Assembly: GCA_031082425.1 (NCBI GenBank)
Contig: JAVHLB010000007.1
Location: 1 to 64,000 of the forward strand
DNA: 64,000 nucleotides
Direction of reading: 5' to 3'
Source of the DNA: Candidatus Edwardsbacteria bacterium
Lineage (GTDB): Bacteria > Edwardsbacteria > AC1 > EtOH8
Shown in pieces: positions 55,842 through 64,000 of the stretch; the first letter of the stretch is position 1, and each line of letters starts with the position of its first letter. The notes under the pieces were generated by a model. That model was not told the DNA's origin, searched no databases, and saw nothing but the letters and a program-made list of their open reading frames with translations. Made by a program: the position numbers and the translations under genes.

Positions 55842-55868
55842 AGGGGAGAAGTATTTACCTTCTCCCCT
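55842..55868 (-). terminator. Probable dnaK terminator
   Basis: Stem of 9 bp (55842-55850 with 55860-55868), 9-base loop, then ATTTGTGCTTTT on the minus strand, about 20 bases after the dnaK stop. Confidence 0.65.
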
Positions 55869-55886
55869 TTTGCCGTTCACGAATTT

Positions 55887-57806
<1,920 letters not shown>

Positions 57807-57842
57807 TTATTCTCTCCTGATTTTCAATTGATTCTAAAGATT

Positions 57843-58439
57843 CTATTCCGTGGTCTCTTGATTCTGGTCCGCCTCCTCCGGATATTCTTCATTCGGCTCC
57901 TCCGGCTCCCCGCCCGGACGCTTGGATACCGTCACCCGGGCATGCCTTAGGACCTTGCCCCGAAAGACGAAGCCCTTCTCCACCTCGTCCAGCACCTGGT
58001 TGGGTTCATGCTCGGCGGTCTCGATGGACAGAACGGCATCATGCCGGGCCGGGTCGAATTCCTCCCCTTTGCTGCTGAACGGCTTTAGCCCCTCGTTCTC
58101 CAGGATCTTGTGGATCTGCTGGTCTATCATCTGGACCCCCTGGTGGAACGATCTCAAGGCTTCGTCGTTCTCGGCCCCGCTCCGTGAAGCTTCTATGGCC
58201 CGGTCGAAATTGTCCAGCACCGGCAGAAGCTTGGCGATCATGTTGCGGTTGGCTTCGGCCTCCTTCTCCAGATATTCCTTGGCCACCCTCTTGCGATAGT
58301 TGTCGAAATCGGCCATGGCCCGGACATATTTGTCAAAATTCTCATCGGACAACTGTTTGTAATAGCTACCCTGAGACATCAGCTCCTTAAGCCTGGCCTT
58401 CAATTTTCTGTACAGACCGCTGTTTTTCTTTAACTCCAC
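57843..58439 (-). CDS. grpE: Nucleotide exchange factor GrpE
   Basis: 198 aa starting at a GTG (58437-58439) that has AAGGAG 8 bases upstream. A long N-terminal helix (about 1-75) with A-D-F-D-N-Y-R-K-R-V-A-K-E at its end, a helical dimer part and a C-terminal beta domain (G-F-V-F-R-G-K-V-L-R-H-A-R-V-T-V-S) are present. It exchanges ADP on DnaK. First gene of the unit, under a strong sigma-70 promoter at 58514-58542; I found no CIRCE-type inverted repeat in the leader. Confidence 0.93.
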   Translation of the reverse strand: MELKKNSGLYRKLKARLKELMSQGSYYKQLSDENFDKYVRAMADFDNYRKRVAKEYLEKEAEANRNMIAKLLPVLDNFDRAIEASRSGAENDEALRSFHQGVQMIDQQIHKILENEGLKPFSSKGEEFDPARHDAVLSIETAEHEPNQVLDEVEKGFVFRGKVLRHARVTVSKRPGGEPEEPNEEYPEEADQNQETTE

Positions 58440-58513
58440 TAAACCGGCTCCTTACAATGCTTTGGAGGAAAATCGGCCCGGCTATCTTTCCCTGATAATT
58501 TTGGGACCGAATA

Positions 58514-58542
58514 AATATAATCATTAAACCTGGCTTTGTCAA
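58514..58542 (-). promoter_or_regulatory. grpE-dnaK promoter
   Basis: On the minus strand TTGACA (58542-58537), a 17-base spacer and TATATT (58519-58514), about 75 bases before the GTG start. It is a housekeeping-type promoter, not a sigma-32-type one. Confidence 0.8.
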
Positions 58543-58576
58543 TAATTCCGGCTGTAAAAAACAGCTTGCCCCTTCC

Positions 58577-60574
58577 TTATTTTCCCAGCTGGTTGAGGTG
58601 ATCGGCTATCCTTTTTGCCGCCCGATCCGGTGTAAGCCCGAATTTCTCCGCCAGGTCCGATTCCGGGGCCGAGGCTCCGAAATCCTCCAGGCCGATGAAC
58701 AGGCCGTCCCGGCCCAGCAGGCCCCGCCATAACGCCCCCCTGCCGGCCTCGATGGCCACCTTTACCGCCCGAGGGGGAACCACCGAATCCCGGTAATCCT
58801 CCGGCTGTCTTAAAAAATCTTCCAGGCAGGGCAGGGACACCACCGTGGTCGACAGACCCTCTTTTTGCAGGGACTGGGCGGCCGACAGAGCCAGCCAGAC
58901 CTCGGATCCCGAGGCCATGATGCAGATCTCCGGTGTGTGCCCCAATGTTTCAAGCACATAGCCGCCCCGGCGGAATTGTTCGGCATCGATGCTCAGGCGG
59001 GGCAGGACCGGCAGTTTCTGCCGGGTCAGGATCAGGGCGGTGGGACCGCCGGTATTTTTAAGGGCCGCGGCCCAGGCCAGGGCCGTCTCCGGGCCGTCGG
59101 CCGGGCGGATCACTTTCAGGTTGGGGATCAGCCTTAAGGCCGAAACCTGTTCTATCGGCTGATGGGTGGGCCCGTCCTCGCCCACCAAGATGGAATCGTG
59201 GGTGAAGACATAGATGGCCTGCTGCTTCATCAGGGCCGCCAGTCGGATCGACGGCCGGCAGTAATCGGAAAATACCAGAAAAGTGGAACCTAGGGGAATG
59301 AAACAGCCGTAAAGTGACAGCCCGTTCATGACGGCCGCCATGGCGTGCTCCCGGATGCCGAAATGGAAATTGCGGCCCGAGAAATCATCCGCCGAAACGA
59401 AGGTTGATCCCTTTATCTCGGTGTTGGTGGAGGGCCCCAGGTCGGCCGAACCGCCGATCAGCGAAGGCACCAGCTCCGCCGCCCTCTGGATGATTTTGCC
59501 GGAATGGCTCCTGGTGGCGGCGGCCTCGGCGGATAAAGATCCCAGCAATTGTTCCTCGATATCATCCGGCAGCCGCTTTGACCACATGCCGTCCCACAGC
59601 TGGGCCTTTTGTGGATTGCGGTTTTTCCAGGCTTTGAATTCCTTCTGCCACTTGGTGTATTTTCTTTTCAGTTTCTTCACCCTGGCATCGCAGGCCTGTC
59701 GAACATCGGCCGGCACGTAAAATGTCTCCTCCGGCCAGCCCAGGTTTTTCCTGGTGGCCAGCGCTTCCTGGGCCCCCAGCGGCGAGCCGTGGGCCGCCGA
59801 GCTGTCGTGCTTGTTGGGACTGCCGTAGGCTATATGGGTCTTGGCAATGATAAGGGACGGCCTTTTGGCATCCCTGTCGGCCGATTTTAGAGCCTTGACC
59901 GCCTGGGCCTGGTCGTGCCCGTCAATCATCAGGACCCCCCAGCCCAGGGCCTTGAACTTGGCCCTGATATCCTCGGAAAATGACAGGTCCGTCCTGCCGT
60001 CGATGGTGATGCCGTTGTCGTCATAGAGGCAGATCAGATTGCCCAGCTTAAGGTGTCCGGCGATGGAGGCCGCCTCGGTGGAGATGCCCTCCATCAGATC
60101 GCCATCGGACACCAGGGCATATACCTTATGGTCTATGATATTGAACTCTTCATCGTTGAACCTCCGGGCGGCCATTTTGGCGGCGATGGCCATGCCCACT
60201 CCGCTGGCAAAGCCCTGGCCCAGCGGCCCGGTGCTTATCTCCACCCCCGAAGTGTGCCCGTACTCGGGATGGCCCGGGGTCCGGCTGTCCAGCTGGCGGA
60301 ACCTTTTCAGCTCTTCCAGCGGCAGGTCGTACCCGAAAAGATGCAGCAACCCGTACAAAAGCATGGAGCCGTGCCCGGCCGAAAGGATGAAGCGGTCCCG
60401 GTTGGGCCATTGGGGATCCCGGGGATTGAAGGACAGGAAATCGTGCCACAGGGCAAAGCTGAAATCGGCCGCCCCCATGGGCAGTCCGGGATGTCCGGAA
60501 TTGGCCTTTTCCACCGCATCCACCGCCAGCATCCTCAGGGTATCAGCGCACTTTTTAGACAGCTTTTGGTCCAT
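58577..60574 (-). CDS. tkt: Transketolase
   Basis: 665 aa, normal full length. It moves two-carbon units between sugar phosphates in the pentose phosphate pathway using thiamine diphosphate. N-terminal S-G-H-P-G-L-P-M-G-A-A (about 22-32), the TPP motif S-D-G-D-L-M-E-G-I-S-T-E-A (about 152-164) with D-N-G-I-T-I-D-G, the pyrimidine-domain F-G-I-R-E-H-A-M-A, and T-H-D-S-I-L-V-G-E-D-G-P-T-H-Q-P are all present. It is upstream of grpE with no clear terminator, only a weak 5-bp hairpin at 58551-58565. Confidence 0.97.
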   Translation of the reverse strand: MDQKLSKKCADTLRMLAVDAVEKANSGHPGLPMGAADFSFALWHDFLSFNPRDPQWPNRDRFILSAGHGSMLLYGLLHLFGYDLPLEELKRFRQLDSRTPGHPEYGHTSGVEISTGPLGQGFASGVGMAIAAKMAARRFNDEEFNIIDHKVYALVSDGDLMEGISTEAASIAGHLKLGNLICLYDDNGITIDGRTDLSFSEDIRAKFKALGWGVLMIDGHDQAQAVKALKSADRDAKRPSLIIAKTHIAYGSPNKHDSSAAHGSPLGAQEALATRKNLGWPEETFYVPADVRQACDARVKKLKRKYTKWQKEFKAWKNRNPQKAQLWDGMWSKRLPDDIEEQLLGSLSAEAAATRSHSGKIIQRAAELVPSLIGGSADLGPSTNTEIKGSTFVSADDFSGRNFHFGIREHAMAAVMNGLSLYGCFIPLGSTFLVFSDYCRPSIRLAALMKQQAIYVFTHDSILVGEDGPTHQPIEQVSALRLIPNLKVIRPADGPETALAWAAALKNTGGPTALILTRQKLPVLPRLSIDAEQFRRGGYVLETLGHTPEICIMASGSEVWLALSAAQSLQKEGLSTTVVSLPCLEDFLRQPEDYRDSVVPPRAVKVAIEAGRGALWRGLLGRDGLFIGLEDFGASAPESDLAEKFGLTPDRAAKRIADHLNQLGK

Positions 60575-60667
60575 CTTGAGCCTATTGCTTTTATCTTGAT
60601 ATTTGGAGGTTTATTTAAACAGTAATCATACCATTTATCGGGTTATTTTGCAAATGATAAATAAAGG

Positions 60668-60691
60668 AAGGGCCTGATCATTCAGGCCCTT
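60668..60691 (-). terminator. Terminator after the sensor kinase gene
   Basis: A 10-bp perfect stem (60668-60677 with 60682-60691), 4-base loop, followed by CCTTTATTTATC on the minus strand. Confidence 0.8.
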
Positions 60692-60708
60692 TCCGGCGGC
60701 TGTCTTAT

Positions 60709-63135
60709 CTATGCAACCTTCCTGAATTCAACCACATACCTGGTGCCGTTCTTCTGGCGCACGGCAACCTTGCCGCCAAGCTGCTCGGCCAAAATAGTGA
60801 TCAACTGCAGCCCCAGGGTGGCCGGGTCTGACAGCGGGGCGGCCTTTTCGGCAAACCCGGTCCCGTTATCGGCCACCTCCAGACGGTAAAGGACATCGTC
60901 CTCCAGTTTTAGCCGGACGGTGATCTCCCATTTCTTGCCCCCGAGCGGAGGCTCCTTAAAAGCGTGCTTGAGGCTGTTGGACACCATCTCGTTTATCATC
61001 AGCCCGCAGGGGATGGCCACATCCACCCCCAATTCTATGTCGTTTATATCCATGGTCAGTACTATCTGGTCGCTGATGATGCCGTATGACCGGATCAGAT
61101 CGCTGATCAGGTTCCGGGCATAGGGGCCGAAGTCTATCCTGGCCAGATTGGAGGATTTATACAGGTTCTCGTGCACCAGGGACATGGAGCGTATCCGGTT
61201 CTGGCTCTCTAAAAAGATCTCCCTGTCCCGGGGATCGTGGACATAGCCCGACTGGAGGCTTAACAGGCTGGAGACCACCTGCAGGTTGTTTTTCACCCGG
61301 TGGGATATCTCCCGCAGCAGCACCTCTTTTTCCCGGAGGGCGGCCCGGATCTGAAGTTCTGCCGATTTCCTCTTGGTTATGTCCAGCAGCGAGGCCACGC
61401 TCTTCTCTGTTCCGGGAACCATGTCGCTGGTCAGGTATATGTCCTTTATCTTGCCGATCCGGTCGATGAAGCGGAATTCGTACTTGGGGGGTGCGGCCGG
61501 TTTGTCATCTCGGCGCAGCCGGTGGTATTCCTCCATCCGCTCCAGGTCGGGCTTCCAGACGAACTCGGTCAACTTTTTCTGTCCTTCGATCTCGCTGCGG
61601 TCAAAGCCGGAGAGCTTCTCGAACTCCTGATTGGCCAGGGATATGGTCAGGTCGCTTTCGATGATGGCCATGGCCGTGCCGGTGTTTTCAAATATGTTGC
61701 GGTATCTCTGTTCCGAGGCCAGCAAGGCATCCCGGCTGGCCTGCAATTCCGCCAGTTGCTGCCTGAGCTCCTCGTCAGAGGCCTGAAGCTCCTCATCGGT
61801 TTCGGTCAATCTCTGGTTGAGCACCAGCAAGGCCTGATGTTTTTCCAGCAGGGCCTGTTCGGCCTGTTTTTGTTCGGTGATATCCCTCAAATGCTCCACC
61901 ACCTTGGTCACCTGGCCCCCCTCGTCCAGCACCGGATAGGAACGGGCGTCGATCCATACCCCCAGGTCCTTAAAATATTTCTCCACCCGGGCGGGTTTTT
62001 TTGTATCTATGGCTATGGCCGTGGCGCAATTATCGCAGGGCTTTTCGCGGTTGATAAGCTGAAAGCACCTCTTTCCCTTGATGTCAATATGAGAGCATTT
62101 TAAAAACTCATAGCCGGCCCGGTTGTATTTTTCCACCCCATGCTCGGCATCCTGGATCCCCAGTATATCGGGGATGACGTCAAACACCGCCCCCAGCAGG
62201 GTTGCTGATTCCTTGAGGTCCTGGCTGTACTGCGAAATTTTTGAGGTCCTGGCCTTTACCTGCCTCCTCAACATAAGGCTGAACAGGGCCATTAAGGCCA
62301 GCCCTCCGATCAAGGCCCCCAAAACCCATTTCACATGGCGGGGGATCATAGCCGGGGGCCTTTCTCCCAGCCATTTGTTAAGAGACCGGTAGTACACCGA
62401 GCCTGGATCGTTCTTCATGCTGGTGAGATTGCGGTCGATGCGGTTGATGATCGGTTCATCCCGGCCCTTGGGAAAGGCGAAATAAATCAGCGAGGGTCGG
62501 AACATCACCGAGGTGGGCAGAATATCCGTGCCCCGCAGGTCGGAAAAATAAAAGAAACGGTTGGCTATAATGACATCGGCCCGGCCCTTCCGCAGGGCCT
62601 CCACGGTGCCGGCATAATCGGGGCAGGGCAGCAGCGTAAAATCGATATTCAACAGCCCCTTGATCTCCTGGGGCAGGTATTCCTCCTGGATCGCCCCTTT
62701 AAGCACGGCTATTCTTTTCCCGTCAAGGTCCTTGCCGCTTTCCAGTTTGACATCCTTGCCGGCGAATGCCTGCAGCCAGGATTCGATCACCGATATTTTA
62801 TTGAAAGAGAATTTTTCGGCCCTGTCTTGTGAATAGGTGACATCCAACACCAGGTCAAGTTCGCCCTTCTCCAGCCTTTCCAGGTTCTGGCTCCAGGTGC
62901 CGGGCGCATACTCCACCGTCCAGCCCTCGTTCCTGGCGATCTGATCCATTATGTCAACAAAGATCCCCTGGGGTTTTCCCCTCCCGTTCCAGAAGACCTT
63001 GGGAGGGTTCTGGTAGATCCCCACCCGGACGGTCTGGGCGCCGGCCGGCGGCCGGCAAAAGGCCGCAGCCAGAATAAAAAACACCACGGCCAACCGCCAT
63101 GGCATTCTGATGGGCTTTGCCCCCAAGCTTCTCAT
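60709..63135 (-). CDS. Hybrid-input sensor histidine kinase with periplasmic binding domain and two PAS domains
   Basis: 808 aa. Signal segment (about 10-33), an extracytoplasmic SBP_bac_3-type ligand-binding domain (about 35-260), one membrane helix (about 268-288), a first PAS (about 310-425, with Cys residues in G-K-R-C-F and P-C-D-N-C), a coiled coil (about 425-475), a second PAS (about 475-590), and a HisKA_2-type kinase with phospho-acceptor His612 in R-E-I-S-H-R-V-K-N-N, then an HATPase with N-E-M-V-S-N-S-L-K-H-A-F. It should sense an amino-acid-like solute. No response regulator follows; the neighbour upstream is a GGDEF/HD-GYP protein. GAGGTGA precedes the ATG. Confidence 0.9.
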   Translation of the reverse strand: MRSLGAKPIRMPWRLAVVFFILAAAFCRPPAGAQTVRVGIYQNPPKVFWNGRGKPQGIFVDIMDQIARNEGWTVEYAPGTWSQNLERLEKGELDLVLDVTYSQDRAEKFSFNKISVIESWLQAFAGKDVKLESGKDLDGKRIAVLKGAIQEEYLPQEIKGLLNIDFTLLPCPDYAGTVEALRKGRADVIIANRFFYFSDLRGTDILPTSVMFRPSLIYFAFPKGRDEPIINRIDRNLTSMKNDPGSVYYRSLNKWLGERPPAMIPRHVKWVLGALIGGLALMALFSLMLRRQVKARTSKISQYSQDLKESATLLGAVFDVIPDILGIQDAEHGVEKYNRAGYEFLKCSHIDIKGKRCFQLINREKPCDNCATAIAIDTKKPARVEKYFKDLGVWIDARSYPVLDEGGQVTKVVEHLRDITEQKQAEQALLEKHQALLVLNQRLTETDEELQASDEELRQQLAELQASRDALLASEQRYRNIFENTGTAMAIIESDLTISLANQEFEKLSGFDRSEIEGQKKLTEFVWKPDLERMEEYHRLRRDDKPAAPPKYEFRFIDRIGKIKDIYLTSDMVPGTEKSVASLLDITKRKSAELQIRAALREKEVLLREISHRVKNNLQVVSSLLSLQSGYVHDPRDREIFLESQNRIRSMSLVHENLYKSSNLARIDFGPYARNLISDLIRSYGIISDQIVLTMDINDIELGVDVAIPCGLMINEMVSNSLKHAFKEPPLGGKKWEITVRLKLEDDVLYRLEVADNGTGFAEKAAPLSDPATLGLQLITILAEQLGGKVAVRQKNGTRYVVEFRKVA

Positions 63136-63187
63136 TTTTTCACCTCATTTCAAATGATAAAGCAAACATACGCCAGCGACATTGTCC

Positions 63188-64000
63188 TCACTGCCGGATC
63201 GTTATTTCCTCCATCACCTCCGCCAGGAAGGGATCGAACTGGGTGCCGGCGCACCTTTTGATCTCCTGGATGGCCCGTTCCGGCCCGACTGCCTTTCGGT
63301 AGGGCCTCTTCTGGGTCAGGGCGTCGTAGGCGTTAAGTATGGAAACCATTCGGGCATATAGGGGAATGTCCTCACCCCTCAGGTTTCGGGGATATCCGCT
63401 GCCGTCCCACCACTCATGGTGAGCCAGGATGGGCTCGGCCAGGTCGGCGGTCTCCGGGGTGTTCTGGACTATATGATAGCCTATCTCCGGATGCCGGTGC
63501 ATCATCTTCCATTCCTCGGCGGTCAGTCGATCCTTCTTATTGAACAGTCTTTGCTCTATGGCTATATTGCCGATGTCGCAGTATTCCAGCACCTGCTGCA
63601 ATTTTAAGGTTTCGGGCGGGGTCAGCCCCCGGGCCGATGCCATCTCCCGGGCCAGGCTTTGCAATACCTTCAGCTGCTCCCTGGTCCGCTGTCCTTTTTG
63701 GTAATACAATCCCAGCAGATGGGACATGATGTCGGTCCGGACCTTTTTGCTGGTCATCATCTTGCTGCGGTACATGTTTTCTTCGGCTTCCTTCAGGACG
63801 CCCTTGATGTTCTGCTCCATCTTTTTCTTGGTGGCATGGCCCATCGCCAGGCTCAAGGTAACCGGACCCTTGACCTTTTCCTGGCACAGTTGGCTTATCC
63901 TCTGGAAAAGTTCGTCGGCCTTGTAGCCCGGAGTGTTCAGTAACAGCAGGGCGAACTCGTCGCCGCCCCACCGGGCGATGATATCCTCGCGCCGGCAGCA
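63188..64000 (-). CDS. GGDEF plus HD-GYP protein (partial, N-terminus outside window)
   Basis: The frame is open from the window edge to the stop at 63188, 270 residues. It enters within a GGDEF domain (A-R-W-G-G-D-E-F-A-L-L-L) with the intact G-G-D-E-F loop, then an HD-GYP domain: the metal motif normally H-D-I-G-K reads C-D-I-G-N, while H-P-E-I-G-Y, H-H-E-W-W-D-G-S-G-Y-P and the Y-D-A-L-T-Q-K-R-P-Y-R tail are kept. Expected roles are c-di-GMP synthesis and breakdown, but the changed HD motif puts the phosphodiesterase in doubt. An internal ATG at 63856 is not the start. It ends 52 bases before the sensor kinase. Confidence 0.85.
   Translation of the reverse strand, partial: CCRREDIIARWGGDEFALLLLNTPGYKADELFQRISQLCQEKVKGPVTLSLAMGHATKKKMEQNIKGVLKEAEENMYRSKMMTSKKVRTDIMSHLLGLYYQKGQRTREQLKVLQSLAREMASARGLTPPETLKLQQVLEYCDIGNIAIEQRLFNKKDRLTAEEWKMMHRHPEIGYHIVQNTPETADLAEPILAHHEWWDGSGYPRNLRGEDIPLYARMVSILNAYDALTQKRPYRKAVGPERAIQEIKRCAGTQFDPFLAEVMEEITIRQ

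Noticed and set aside
58440..58576. CIRCE heat-shock operator before grpE
   Set aside because: No TTAGCACTC-N9-GAGTGCTAA-like repeat is present in the leader.

Overview
This is a roughly 58-60% G+C (by eye) chromosomal window from a Gram-negative bacterium. The outer membrane is implied by LpxB, a LolA-like protein, predicted beta-barrels and several lipoproteins. Three large secreted proteins carry complete C-terminal FlgD-like/'sorting' domains of the kind common in the FCB superphylum and nearby candidate phyla (Zixibacteria, Edwardsbacteria, TA06, WOR-3). The phylum is an inference and no rRNA is present to settle it. I found no tRNA, rRNA, CRISPR array, transposase or phage gene. The window cuts a large repeat protein at its left edge and a GGDEF/HD-GYP protein at its right edge.

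Layout. 1-6.3 kb: two large secreted repeat proteins (a W-D-R repeat protein and a 16-repeat YVTN beta-propeller). 6.5-11.6 kb: purine permease, small membrane and secreted proteins, threonine aldolase, a barrel-like protein and lpxB. 11.7-19.2 kb: TerC (apparently leaderless), a DMT exporter, bifunctional rel, then ligA overlapping a guanine-deaminase-like gene. 19.3-25.3 kb: a leftward set with a lipoprotein, class II aldolase, and a BmrC/BmrD-type heterodimeric ABC exporter with a cyclophilin gene between its halves. 25.4-27.4 kb: an AT-rich stretch with a dedicated operon for two lysine-rich micro-proteins (24 and 21 aa), a 32-bp perfect palindrome, a polysaccharide deacetylase, and rpsU with an apparent ACG start. 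27.4-30.9 kb: tightly overlapped UbiA-family prenyltransferase, rsmA, a TatD-radical SAM fusion and a YigZ/IMPACT protein. 31-36.3 kb: a rightward five-gene cassette (LolA-like carrier, two FtsX-type permeases, a LolD-like ATPase, an outer-membrane protein). 36.3-42.7 kb: two secreted proteins, one an endonuclease I with Calx-beta, FN3 and lamin-tail modules. 42.8-46.4 kb: dnaG-rpoD. 46.4-54.4 kb: flavodoxin, RRM protein, HHH protein, GNAT-like protein, mutS2, cvpA and rsmE, interleaved with two AT-rich secreted proteins. 54.4-58.4 kb: grpE-dnaK-dnaJ. 58.6-64 kb: transketolase, a periplasmic-binding-domain sensor kinase and a GGDEF/HD-GYP protein.

How the genes relate. Much is housekeeping: replication and repair (ligA, dnaG, mutS2), transcription (rpoD), stringent response (rel), chaperones, ribosome maturation (rsmA, rsmE, rpsU) and lipid A (lpxB). 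A purine permease and a guanine deaminase-like enzyme suggest purine salvage. Less ordinary are the micro-protein operon, which shares a promoter 13-mer with rpsU; the Lol-like cassette with its own barrel; the heterodimeric exporter with one predicted inactive ATP site; and a c-di-GMP-type protein with an altered HD motif next to a ligand-sensing kinase. Promoters of the form TTGACA-17-TATAAT/TATATT can be read in front of several units, so the housekeeping sigma factor seems conventional.
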